Part shown: positions 15,689 through 23,687 of the stretch, piece after piece | Numbering within the stretch: position 1 is the stretch's first letter | How the letters are laid out: each line of letters starts with the position of its first letter | Assembly: GCA_002372815.1 (NCBI GenBank) | Contig: DFIR01000048.1 | Location: 1 to 33,928 of the forward strand | Direction of reading: 5' to 3' | DNA length: 33,928 nt | Origin: Lachnospiraceae bacterium UBA3692 | GTDB lineage: Bacteria; Bacillota; Clostridia; Lachnospirales; Lachnospiraceae | Program-made: the position numbers and the translations under genes | The notes under the pieces: generated by a model | The model's input: the letters and a program-made list of their open reading frames with translations, nothing else | Databases searched by the model: none | What the model was told of the DNA's origin: nothing

Positions 15689-16078
15689 TCAGCCGGCATG
15701 CCGTCTGGATTTGCGGATCTTGCGGACCACGAAGCCGTTGCCGGGGCCTTCGTAGGCAGCGACCGCTGCCGCGATGACCGCCGCGATCTCCGGCGACATG
15801 GTATCGCTCTCGTAAGCAGCGACCGCTGCGGCGAGCACAGCCATCAGATCGCCGTCTCCGGACACCGGTGCTTTCGGAGCTTCCGGCACGACGGCCTTCG
15901 GCTCCGGAACGGGTTCGGCTGCCGCCGGCGCCGTTCTCTCAGGAACCTTCCTGTTCTGGAAAGCGCTGATGCCTCTGCCGAACAGCGTGATGATTCCCGA
16001 GAGCAGGATCAGCACCAGGAATGTCATTCCCATGCCGAGAACGGTATTCAGGGCCGCTTCCCTCATCAATTCCATCAT
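15689..16078 (-). CDS. gcdD: OadG/GcdD-like gamma or delta subunit with duplicated C-terminal segment
   Basis: A 129-residue small membrane subunit. One helix (about 12-34, LGMGMTFLVLILLSGIITLF) is followed by a Pro/Ala/Glu-rich stretch and a C-terminal region holding two copies of an AAAVAAYE segment 20 residues apart. The duplication is visible in DNA as near-identical 20-mers 60 bp apart (15751-15770 and 15811-15830). OadG, MmdD and GcdD subunits of this form anchor the carboxyltransferase to the beta subunit and stabilise the complex. It starts 15 nt after the carboxyltransferase stop, with AAGGGGGTG upstream. OadG and GcdD cannot be separated by sequence reading; the symbol follows context. 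Confidence 0.87.
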   Translation of the reverse strand: MMELMREAALNTVLGMGMTFLVLILLSGIITLFGRGISAFQNRKVPERTAPAAAEPVPEPKAVVPEAPKAPVSGDGDLMAVLAAAVAAYESDTMSPEIAAVIAAAVAAYEGPGNGFVVRKIRKSRRHAG

Positions 16079-16093
16079 ACGCGTTTCACCCCC

Positions 16094-17476
16094 TTATGAG
16101 CGGCTTCCATGTTTGCCGGCAGGGGTATCGACACGTTTGGTGTACAGGACTTCCAGTGCGCCGATGAGATACCGGCGAAGATCCGAGGGCTCTACGATCC
16201 GGTCCACAAGGCCTCTGGATGCCGCACCTGCCAGGCTGCACTGCGTCTCCTCGTAGCGCTTCCTGGTCGACTCGAACGTCACGGTGTCGCTCACAGGCGC
16301 GATCACGCGGGCTGCCATGGCGGCATCCATGATACCGATCACGGCGCCGGGGAACGCGAACGTAAAGTCCGCGCCGGTCGCTTTCGCGTTCATGACCGCG
16401 TAGGCGCTTCCCATTGCTTTCTTTGAGATCACGTTGATCTTCGGTACGCTGGCTCTGGCGAGGGCCATCGTGAGGGCCGCCGCGGCGCTCCCTTCCAGAT
16501 TCTCCTCACCGATCGAAGCCGCGAAGCCGTTCACGTTCGTCAGGGAGACGACCGGCAGGCCGAACGCGTCGCAGAAGCGCACGAGCGCCGCCGCTTTCGT
16601 GCAGCCGTTCGCCGTGAGCTGCTCGCTCCTCGTCCCGAAGACGCCGGCGGTCGTCCCGCCGAGTCTCACGAAGCCGGTGACCATCTCCGGCGCGAAGTCC
16701 TTACGGATCTCCACGAACTTCCCGTCGTCCGCCGCCTCGGCGAAGACCGCCGCGGGATCCGCCGCGTTCGCGGCGATCCCCGGGCAGCTGCGGTTCATAT
16801 CATCTTCGCAGTCCGCCTCGGCGATATCCTCGAAGTTGGAGGGCAGGATCCCGACGAGCTCCCGCACCTTGCCGAGGACCTCGTCCTCCGTGCCGGTGTA
16901 ATCCGCCACGCCGGCCGCAGCGCGGCTGGCAGCGGAGGATGTGTCGTTGTCTTCTTCCCGATTGCCCGCAAGGGTATTCGGCGCGTTCACGAACAGGTGC
17001 GCGCCGTTCTCCATCAGTGTGAAGTCACACATGGAGGCGGCCACGGCAAGGCTGCCGCCGCATCTGCCGAACACCGCGCTGATCTGCGGGATCTGTCCCG
17101 ATGCTGCCGCCTGCTTCGCATAGATCCGGGCGACCGCATCAAGTGCGTCCATGCCTTCCTGCAGACGCAGACCGGCACTGTCGATCAGACCGATCACCGG
17201 GGCGCCGGTCCGGATCGCCATATCATACATTCTTGTGATCTTCCGGGCGTGCATCTCACCGATGCTGCCTCCCAGGACAGAGGCGTCCTGGCTGTAAACG
17301 TAGACCAGACTGTCTTCGATGAGGCCGTAGCCGGTGATGACGCCGTCGGAGGATTCTTCCGCCGGATGCGGGTTGAAATCCGTCGCGCGTGCATGCACGG
17401 CCGCGCCGATCTCCACGAAGCTGTTCGCGTCGAGGAGCTTCTCGATCCTCTGTCTTGCAGCAGAAGAATTGCTCAT
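16094..17476 (-). CDS. Divergent acyl-CoA carboxyltransferase (12S/MmdA-PccB-like), substrate unknown
   Basis: A 460-residue carboxyltransferase with both crotonase-like halves. N-half: GGSIGEMHARKI (69-80), IGLIDSAGLRLQEG (95-108), FGRCGGSLAVA (136-146). C-half: RLGGTTAGVFGTR (271-283), RFCDAFGLPVVSLTNVNGF (300-318) and KKAMGSAYAVM (352-362). PccB and MmdA are about 510 residues and have GPCAGGAVYSPA and DVPGF(L/M)PG; here the first reads GRCGGSLAVAAS and the second NVNGFAAS, so oxyanion-hole and biotin-site details differ. The ATG at 17476 has GAGGTG upstream; an in-frame GTG at 17485 overlaps that SD. It lies between hgdB and gcdD. The substrate could be glutaconyl-, methylmalonyl- or malonyl-CoA; I cannot decide. 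gcdA in the same cluster already fills the glutaconyl-CoA role. Confidence 0.88.
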   Translation of the reverse strand: MSNSSAARQRIEKLLDANSFVEIGAAVHARATDFNPHPAEESSDGVITGYGLIEDSLVYVYSQDASVLGGSIGEMHARKITRMYDMAIRTGAPVIGLIDSAGLRLQEGMDALDAVARIYAKQAAASGQIPQISAVFGRCGGSLAVAASMCDFTLMENGAHLFVNAPNTLAGNREEDNDTSSAASRAAAGVADYTGTEDEVLGKVRELVGILPSNFEDIAEADCEDDMNRSCPGIAANAADPAAVFAEAADDGKFVEIRKDFAPEMVTGFVRLGGTTAGVFGTRSEQLTANGCTKAAALVRFCDAFGLPVVSLTNVNGFAASIGEENLEGSAAAALTMALARASVPKINVISKKAMGSAYAVMNAKATGADFTFAFPGAVIGIMDAAMAARVIAPVSDTVTFESTRKRYEETQCSLAGAASRGLVDRIVEPSDLRRYLIGALEVLYTKRVDTPAGKHGSRS

Positions 17477-17509
17477 ACTCTTCACCTCACATTTCCGAGT
17501 GGTCGTGTC

Positions 17510-18658
17510 TCATCCGATGGCAAGGACGTCCGCGAACGCCTGCAGGGCGGTTCTCGCCTGCCCGAAATCGCGCATCTGCTGATCGATGCCGAGCTTGATG
17601 TGAGGGATGTTCTGCGCATCGAGTTCCTTCTTGAGGTACGGATACTCCATCTCCTCCGGATCGCAGAACTGCTGCATGAACAGGACAAGGCCGTCTGCGC
17701 CGCTGTCCTTCACGAGCTGTGCCACGTACTCCGCACGGCGGTTCTTCGCGGAAGCCGGATCATAGAGCAGCACATCGTGGTCGCGGTTCGCGAACTGTCT
17801 GGCAAGGGCCATCATCGGATCCGCGTCGTCCGGGATATCCGTCTTGAAAGTGCGGCTCTCGTGGGCAACGTCGTCCGCCACGATCGCGATCTGGTAGTCA
17901 TCGAAGATCTGCAGCAGGGCCGGGTTGTCGAAGATGATGCCGGAGACGACGACCTTCGTGCCGGGCCATTCGACCTTGGGCAGCGCTTCCAGCTCGTCAT
18001 TCAGTTCCTTCAGCATCTTCGTGTACTCATCCTTGAGGGTGAACCAGCCCGCCTTCAGGACTGCGGATCTCTTCACGGCGGAGACTGCCTCGGGATGCTC
18101 GCCGGCGAGCTTCACGAAACGGCGCTGCTCGACGTGGCAGGCATTGTAGACCTTGATCGCCTCGCGGATGTCGTCATCGGTGATCGGGTGGCCCGCGATC
18201 TCCTCGAGTTTCTTCCGGATGTTGGTGTACTGGCTGATCGTGAAGCGCAGGCCGTTCTCATCGAAGCGGTTCTGCGGATGCGCCAGGAAGATCACCGGCA
18301 TCTTGTCGGACATGGAGACGCGGATGTTCTGGCTCATGGGACGGAGCGTATCGCAGATCGTAGGGGTGATCACGCCGCTCAGGCCGTCCATGGTGCCGTC
18401 CAGCAGCATTTCCACGGCCAGCTGTGCGATCGTGCAGTAGAAGGTCGCGCAGTATTCCTTGGCTCTGCTGATGGTCTTCTTGTTGGATCCCCACATGCCG
18501 AAGGGAACCATGCCCGCCGCATAGACGAGCTCTTCCGGTGCGTAGTAGGGAAGAACGCCGATCGCCTTCTTGCCCTGTGCCTTGTAAGCCGCCAGCTGTC
18601 CCGCAGGAGAAGAAGCGGCCTGTTCAAATTTATTAAAGAGATTCTCCAAATTACTCAT
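17510..18658 (-). CDS. hgdB: (R)-2-hydroxyglutaryl-CoA dehydratase, beta subunit
   Basis: A 382-residue subunit of the [4Fe-4S] heterodimer that removes water from (R)-2-hydroxyglutaryl-CoA to give (E)-glutaconyl-CoA. Length matches A. fermentans HgdB (379). Family features: IGVLPYYAPEELVYAAGMVPFGMWG near the N-terminus, EYCATFYC (Cys70, Cys75), TICDTLR (Cys102) and LFMQQFCDPEEMEYP in the C-terminal domain. The ATG at 18658 has AGGAGG (18673-18668) 9 nt upstream; an in-frame GTG at 18682 overlaps the hgdA stop as GTGA but lacks an SD of its own. It follows hgdA directly, as in A. fermentans. Related dehydratases act on lactoyl-, phenyllactyl- or hydroxyisocaproyl-CoA; the gcd/gct context supports hydroxyglutaryl-CoA. 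Confidence 0.93.
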   Translation of the reverse strand: MSNLENLFNKFEQAASSPAGQLAAYKAQGKKAIGVLPYYAPEELVYAAGMVPFGMWGSNKKTISRAKEYCATFYCTIAQLAVEMLLDGTMDGLSGVITPTICDTLRPMSQNIRVSMSDKMPVIFLAHPQNRFDENGLRFTISQYTNIRKKLEEIAGHPITDDDIREAIKVYNACHVEQRRFVKLAGEHPEAVSAVKRSAVLKAGWFTLKDEYTKMLKELNDELEALPKVEWPGTKVVVSGIIFDNPALLQIFDDYQIAIVADDVAHESRTFKTDIPDDADPMMALARQFANRDHDVLLYDPASAKNRRAEYVAQLVKDSGADGLVLFMQQFCDPEEMEYPYLKKELDAQNIPHIKLGIDQQMRDFGQARTALQAFADVLAIG

Positions 18659-18678
18659 CTGCCTCTGCCTCCTCTCTC

Positions 18679-20040
18679 TCACGCTTCCTTGGCCAGACGG
18701 GCCGCCTCCATGGCTTCCACCAGGCCCTGTACGCGGGTCTCATACTGCGCTTCGTTGAAGTTTCTGGGATCGGCCTGGTCGCCGTCGAAACCTGCGCAGG
18801 GGATTCCAAGGTCCGCGGTGAAGCGGCGCTGCATCTCAGCCATGTATCCGCTCCAGGGTTTGCAGCTGCGGTTGTAGTGGACCAGCACGCCGTCGACCTT
18901 GTTGTCGCGGCAGATGCCCTCTCTCCAGTCAACGCCCTGCTCCAGACATACGGAGTTGGGAGCCTTGCAGTACGCTCTGACCATCTCGTCCAGTCCGTTG
19001 TAGACGAAGCCGAACGCAGGCGCGTACACGACCGCCGTGACGTTGATGCCGTTCTTCTTGAGAGGACGGAACAGCGCAGGCAGCTTGGGCCAGCAAGGGA
19101 TGCCTTCGAACATGATCCGGTAGTCCTCCGGGAAAGGAAGGGTGCTCTTGCCGGTCTTCACGTTCTCTTCCAGCTCGGTCGCCAGGAGCTCGAAAGCCTC
19201 GGCAGCCGCAACACGGCCGCGCGCGGTGACGACGTCCGCCATGTGGTTGAACAGATCGAAGCCGCTCATCGGGGCGGGCTTGTACTGCAGATAGTCGCAG
19301 ACCTTCAGCCATGCCTGGGCGGTGCGGTTCGCGTTGGCGCAGGCCTCCTCGAACTTCTTCTCGTCGAACTTCTTGCCGCTGATCTCCTCCAGCTGGTGGA
19401 TGGCCTTGTCGAACTGGCCGCGGATATACGCCACATAGGTGTCGTCCACTTCCACGGTGTTGTTGTAAGGGATATCGATCATGACCAGCGGAATATTGTG
19501 CATGCGCGCGATATTTTCATACCATTTGGTCATGCAGTTGCAGATATTGTTGCAGCAGAGAACGAAATCGGGCATCGGCATCTGCATCTGGCGGTAAGGC
19601 TTGATGGCAGCCAGCCTCTTCTCCTTCTCCTCTCCCTCCGGCATCGCCCAGATCTCATTGATGTCAACGAGCTCGGTGTAGGGCTTCTCCGTCTCAGGAT
19701 TGATCATGACCTCGAGGGTCTCGGGATCCAGCTTCTTCGCAGCTCTCTTGCCCGCGGCGTACGCGAGGCTGATACGGGCATATCCGCAGATGTCGTTGTC
19801 ATAGGCCAGATCCTCGGCCGCCTGGCACATCACCTCGCCGTCTCTGTTGGCGGCGATACCGGCTGCCTGGTTCTCAGGGTAGACGACATGCAGACCGAAC
19901 GCTTCCGCAAGTTCGCAGGGGAACTTGGAAGAAGACCAGCCCACAGGCTCTCCTCTTTTCTTAGCTTCTCTGGCTTCCGCGTAGACATCCTCGACCACCT
20001 GCCGCAGCGCCTTTACGCCGGGGCTCACTTCTTTTGCCAT
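18679..20040 (-). CDS. hgdA: (R)-2-hydroxyglutaryl-CoA dehydratase, alpha subunit
   Basis: A 453-residue subunit (A. fermentans HgdA is about 477) that binds a [4Fe-4S] cluster and, after one-electron activation by HgdC, dehydrates the substrate through a ketyl radical. Candidate ligands and conserved features are ICGYAR (Cys85), LCCNNICNCMTKWYE (161-175), and HYNRSCKPWSGYM (388-400, Cys393). ATG at 20040 is preceded by GGAGAGGAG. It lies 69 nt after hgdC. The order hgdC-hgdA-hgdB is that of the A. fermentans operon. Confidence 0.94.
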   Translation of the reverse strand: MAKEVSPGVKALRQVVEDVYAEAREAKKRGEPVGWSSSKFPCELAEAFGLHVVYPENQAAGIAANRDGEVMCQAAEDLAYDNDICGYARISLAYAAGKRAAKKLDPETLEVMINPETEKPYTELVDINEIWAMPEGEEKEKRLAAIKPYRQMQMPMPDFVLCCNNICNCMTKWYENIARMHNIPLVMIDIPYNNTVEVDDTYVAYIRGQFDKAIHQLEEISGKKFDEKKFEEACANANRTAQAWLKVCDYLQYKPAPMSGFDLFNHMADVVTARGRVAAAEAFELLATELEENVKTGKSTLPFPEDYRIMFEGIPCWPKLPALFRPLKKNGINVTAVVYAPAFGFVYNGLDEMVRAYCKAPNSVCLEQGVDWREGICRDNKVDGVLVHYNRSCKPWSGYMAEMQRRFTADLGIPCAGFDGDQADPRNFNEAQYETRVQGLVEAMEAARLAKEA

Positions 20041-20109
20041 AATCTCCTCTCCTTTCCTTTAAAAACGGTGCTCCTCCGCATTCATCCGCTGCGGAAGATA
20101 CGCCGAGTT

Positions 20110-20913
20110 TCACGATTGCTTAGCCGCCTTCTTCTTCGCGATCTGATACGCGAACAGCGCCGCGCCGAGCGCGCCGTTGTACTGGGTGAGCGGCGACGTG
20201 TGGATCTCGCAGCCGAGTTCCTCCTGCAGCGCACCGACGATGCCCTGGTTCTGGGCGACGCCGCCGGTCATGACGACCTGGTCCTGGACGCCGATCCTGC
20301 GCGCCAGTCCGGTGACCCGGTGGGCGACGGACCGGTGGATGCCCGCGATGATGTCCCGGCTGTCCGAGCCGTTCGCGAGCTGGCTGATGACCTCGCTCTC
20401 CGCGAAGACCGTGCAGGTCGAGCTGATCTCCACTCTCTTGGTGGACTGTGCGCCGAGCTCCCCGAGCTCATCGACCTTCACTTCCAGGACACGCGCCATG
20501 ACGTCCAGGAAACGGCCCGTTCCGGCGGCACATTTGTCATTCATCTGGAAGTTGGTCATCGCGCCGTTCTCGATCCGCATGACCTTGACGTCCTGCCCGC
20601 CGATATCGATGACCGTGTGCACCTGGGGAAACAGGAAATAAGCGCCTCTGGCGTGGCAGCTGAGCTCACTCATCTGCTTGTCCGCCAGTCCCATCAGGGA
20701 GTTGCGTCCGTACCCGGTCGCGAGTGTATAGTCGATATCGTGCTCTTCCATGCCGGCCCTGGCCAGCACGTTCTCGATGGCCCGGTGCGGTCCGCTGGTG
20801 CCTGCGCCGACATCTACAAGCGACTTGGCGGCGATCTCCGTTCCGTTCTTCAGGATGATGCATTTTGAGGCTGTGGAACCGACGTCGATTCCCAGTGTAT
20901 AGATATCGTGCAT
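20110..20913 (-). CDS. hgdC: Activator of 2-hydroxyglutaryl-CoA dehydratase (archerase)
   Basis: A 267-residue ASKHA-fold ATPase (A. fermentans HgdC has 260) that uses ATP hydrolysis to inject one low-potential electron into the dehydratase. The phosphate-binding loop GIDVGSTASKC is at 8-18 and DIGGQDVKV at 103-111. Cys128 (KCAAGTGRF) and Cys167 (STCTVFAESE) match the two cysteines per subunit that bridge the [4Fe-4S] cluster of the homodimer. The ATG at 20913 has GGAG 7 nt upstream; an in-frame extension to 20943 lacks an SD and is rejected. The extreme oxygen sensitivity of this family implies an anaerobe. A hairpin at 20950-20985 separates it from gcdA. Confidence 0.95.
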   Translation of the reverse strand: MHDIYTLGIDVGSTASKCIILKNGTEIAAKSLVDVGAGTSGPHRAIENVLARAGMEEHDIDYTLATGYGRNSLMGLADKQMSELSCHARGAYFLFPQVHTVIDIGGQDVKVMRIENGAMTNFQMNDKCAAGTGRFLDVMARVLEVKVDELGELGAQSTKRVEISSTCTVFAESEVISQLANGSDSRDIIAGIHRSVAHRVTGLARRIGVQDQVVMTGGVAQNQGIVGALQEELGCEIHTSPLTQYNGALGAALFAYQIAKKKAAKQS

Positions 20914-20949
20914 CTCTCTCTCCGTTCGTGTTTTCTGTTGCAATCCAAC

Positions 20950-20985
20950 GGACCCGCGGATCCTTTTTTCAGGACCCGCGGATCC
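20950..20985. repeat. 14-bp direct repeat forming a strong hairpin between gcdA and hgdC
   Basis: GGACCCGCGGATCC occurs at 20950-20963 and again at 20972-20985, separated by TTTTTTCA. Because the unit is itself nearly palindromic, the copies also pair as a 14-bp stem with two G-U wobbles. On the minus (coding) strand no U-tract follows, so a processing or mRNA-stability role is more likely than termination. Confidence 0.8.
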
Positions 20986-21011
20986 AAATCCCCTTTCAGA
21001 AGCTTACAGCA

Positions 21012-22805
21012 TCACTTATTTCTGTGATCATAATCACGGATGATGCGAGGCAGGATCATCTGGTGAGGCGGGCAGATGGCCTTCGGATTCTGGTAGGCCG
21101 CGTCTGTGAACGCCTGGACGTATGCGCGGAGCTTCGGCATATCGACGATCTCGTCGACCATACCGGCCTTGGCGCAGTACGCGGGACTGGAGTGATCCGC
21201 GTATTCCTGGATCAGCTTGTTCATCTTGTCGATGGTGCCCTGCAGATCCTTGCCCGTATCCTGATCCTTGACCAGACGGCGGCTGTACATGGCGCCTGCC
21301 GCGGTCTTGCCGTACATGACGTTGATCTCCGTAGCGGCCGTGCCGATGGAGAAAACGTTGTTGTCATTGCCCTGCGGTCCGCCCAGAACGTAGTGTGCGG
21401 CTGCCGTGCCCTTGCGGAGCGTGATCTCCAGCATCTTCAGGCCGCTGTTCTGGATGGAGTAGATCAGGCTCTGGCCGAGGCCGAGGAGCTCTGCCTTCTC
21501 CGCTTCGTTGTCCACGTCGATACCGGTCGTATCCTGCACCCAGATCATCGGGATCTTGTCTCTGGAGCAGAGGGTCACGAACTCGTTCATCTTGATCAGG
21601 CCCTGACGGTAGAGCTTGCCGCCCATACCCATGGCGCCCTTGCCGCGGTACTCGGGATAATCCTTGAAGCCTTCCATGAACAGAGGGCCCTGGCGGTTCG
21701 CGACGACGCCGACGAGCAGTCCGTCGACCTTGGCGAGGCCGGTGATCATCTCCGGGCCGTAGTCCTTCTTGTACTCCATGAACTCGGCACCGTCCACGAG
21801 CGCGGCGATGACCTTGTACATGTCGTAGAACTGACGGGTGTTCCTGGGAACGAGATCATAGAGCTTCTCGCCCTCTAGGCCTGCCTCCTTGGGCTCGTCC
21901 ACGCGGAAGAACTCCGGATTGTAGGAAGGCAGATAATCCATATACTTCTTGATCGCGTCGATGACGCCGGTCTCCTCGTCGTAGACCTCGCGGAAGAAGC
22001 CGGTCTCGCCGTGGTGGATCGAGACGGATCCCGGAGGATCCACGCGGAGCTTCCTGGTGGAATCGATCATATCCAGGGCGCCCTGCATGTCGACCAGCGG
22101 GTTGGAATCCATACCGCCGACGATACCTGCGCCGCCGACAGCCATGTTGGCGTCCTTATGGGCGATCAGGATCGTGGGGCTGATGCTGTGATAGCCGCCG
22201 CCGGCGGGGTTCGTGCCGTAGATGCCGACGATGACCGGGATGCCCAGCTGGTTCAGTTCCGCGTTGCGGAAGAAAGGTGTGCCGCCGCCTCTGCGGTTCG
22301 GATAGACCTTCTCCTGCTCATCCAGCTTGACGCCGGAGCAGTTCAGCAGGTAGATCAGCGGGATGCCCAGGAGCTTGGCGGTGTCGCTGCCGCGCAGCAG
22401 GTTGTCCGCCTGGCCGGCGACCCATGCGCCCGCCAGCTTCTTGTTGTCGGAAGCGATGATCACGGCCCACTTGCCGTGCACTCTGCCGAGGCCCTTGATG
22501 ATGCCGGTGCTGATGACGCCGATCTTCTCCAGGTCGTTGTCCTGCGGGTTGTAGATGCTGTTCAGAGGCAGGAAGGTCCCCTCATCCACCAGGTAGTTGA
22601 CGCGCTCGATGGCGGTCATCTGGCCTTTCTTGTGGATGGCGGCGTCCGGCGTGCCGGCGTCCTGCATCTTCTGTGCCTGCTCGTGGATCTGCTGTTCGAT
22701 CCCCTTCAGTTCTTCAGCGTTTGCGGCGTTCTCGGTGATGCCGCCTGTCCAGATCTTGTGCATGAAGCGGAAGTATCTGGGCATGGAATAATCGTGGTTG
22801 GACAT
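21012..22805 (-). CDS. gcdA: Glutaconyl-CoA decarboxylase, alpha (carboxyltransferase) subunit
   Basis: A 597-residue carboxyltransferase (A. fermentans GcdA has 587) that transfers the carboxyl of (E)-glutaconyl-CoA to biotin on GcdC, giving crotonyl-CoA. The long N-terminus (MSNHDYSMPRYFRFMHKIW...) and GcdA-type sequence separate it from the shorter CT at 16094-17476. Visible features: WVAGQADNLLRGSDTAKLLGIPLIYLLNCSGVKL, FFRNAELNQLGIPVIVGIYGTNPAGGGYHSISP and C-half HYVLGGPQGNDNNVFSIGTAATEINVMYGKTAAGAMY. ATG at 22805 has AAGGAGG 8 nt upstream. It sits between gctB and hgdC exactly as in A. fermentans. The membrane and biotin subunits are encoded 5-7 kb downstream on the same strand. Confidence 0.94.
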   Translation of the reverse strand: MSNHDYSMPRYFRFMHKIWTGGITENAANAEELKGIEQQIHEQAQKMQDAGTPDAAIHKKGQMTAIERVNYLVDEGTFLPLNSIYNPQDNDLEKIGVISTGIIKGLGRVHGKWAVIIASDNKKLAGAWVAGQADNLLRGSDTAKLLGIPLIYLLNCSGVKLDEQEKVYPNRRGGGTPFFRNAELNQLGIPVIVGIYGTNPAGGGYHSISPTILIAHKDANMAVGGAGIVGGMDSNPLVDMQGALDMIDSTRKLRVDPPGSVSIHHGETGFFREVYDEETGVIDAIKKYMDYLPSYNPEFFRVDEPKEAGLEGEKLYDLVPRNTRQFYDMYKVIAALVDGAEFMEYKKDYGPEMITGLAKVDGLLVGVVANRQGPLFMEGFKDYPEYRGKGAMGMGGKLYRQGLIKMNEFVTLCSRDKIPMIWVQDTTGIDVDNEAEKAELLGLGQSLIYSIQNSGLKMLEITLRKGTAAAHYVLGGPQGNDNNVFSIGTAATEINVMYGKTAAGAMYSRRLVKDQDTGKDLQGTIDKMNKLIQEYADHSSPAYCAKAGMVDEIVDMPKLRAYVQAFTDAAYQNPKAICPPHQMILPRIIRDYDHRNK

Positions 22806-22840
22806 GAATACTCCTCCTTACTTGCGGTTGTCAGGCTGCG

Positions 22841-23635
22841 TCAGGCGTTCTTCGGAACCTTGATGAAAGCCTGTCCGGGATCGATCTCCTCGCGGATCAT
22901 CTTGATGATCTCGGGGCCGGGACCTTCCATGAGCTGGGCTCTGGAGACATCCACATCGAATCCTGTGTTCTCAAGCACCATCTCAGGCGTCGAGAAAGGA
23001 TAGTAGTAAGCCAGGTACATTCTCTTGGTCTCTTCATCGAACTTCATGATGCCGAGATCCGTGACGACCATCTGCGGGCCTCTGTTGCCCGGAAGGCCTG
23101 CTCTCTCACGTCCGCCGGGGCCGTCCATCCAGCCGCAGCTGGTGATGTAGTCGACCTTCTCGATGAAGCGGCGCTTCTGGTGCTGCATCATGATGATGGT
23201 GTTGCAGTATGTGGCGATGCCGTTCGCGCCGCCGCTGCCCGTGAAGCGGGTGATCGGGTGATGGTAGTCACCGATGCTGGTGGAGTTGACATTGCCGAAG
23301 GGGTCGATCTGGGCGCCGCCGATGAACGCGACCAGTCTCTCCTCGTCGTGAAGCCACTCATTGGCCTCGAAACCGACGAAACGGACGTTGGGCCACTGCA
23401 CCGCGCAGTGCGCCATGAAACGGAGATCGCCCACGGACCTGGGCACTTCGACGGGATCACAGTCCATCAGGCCGCTCTCCACGATGGGATGGCAGCTGGG
23501 GCAGATCGCGCGCTTGGCAAGAGAAGCGCCGATCAGCGGAAGACCTGTGCCGACGATGACGATCTGGTTCTCTTTGATATTCTTGGCGATGGCATACGCC
23601 TGCATTTCCTGCTTTGTATATTTCGTGTAATCCAT
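22841..23635 (-). CDS. gctB: Glutaconate CoA-transferase, subunit B
   Basis: A 264-residue class I CoA-transferase subunit (A. fermentans GctB has 266). It moves CoA from acetyl-CoA or glutaryl-type CoA donors onto (R)-2-hydroxyglutarate through a glutamyl-CoA thioester. Glu53 in PIVESGLMDCD corresponds to catalytic Glu54 of A. fermentans. Other features are GTGLPLIGASLAKR (29-42), IGGAQIDPFGNVNSTSIGD and FTGSGGANGIATY. It follows gctA by 52 nt and precedes gcdA by 35 nt. Confidence 0.94.
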   Translation of the reverse strand: MDYTKYTKQEMQAYAIAKNIKENQIVIVGTGLPLIGASLAKRAICPSCHPIVESGLMDCDPVEVPRSVGDLRFMAHCAVQWPNVRFVGFEANEWLHDEERLVAFIGGAQIDPFGNVNSTSIGDYHHPITRFTGSGGANGIATYCNTIIMMQHQKRRFIEKVDYITSCGWMDGPGGRERAGLPGNRGPQMVVTDLGIMKFDEETKRMYLAYYYPFSTPEMVLENTGFDVDVSRAQLMEGPGPEIIKMIREEIDPGQAFIKVPKNA

Positions 23636-23687
23636 TTGAAATCTCCTCTCAGGTATCTGATCAGCAACTGTCGTTACAGGCCGTGCT

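Noticed and set aside
14006..16099. 697-codon open frame on the plus strand across gcdB, gcdC and gcdD
   Set aside because: His/Arg/Asp-rich antisense shadow over three well-supported minus-strand genes.
16997..18877. 626-codon open frame on the plus strand across the CT and hgdB
   Set aside because: Antisense shadow; composition unlike a real protein and no domain seen.
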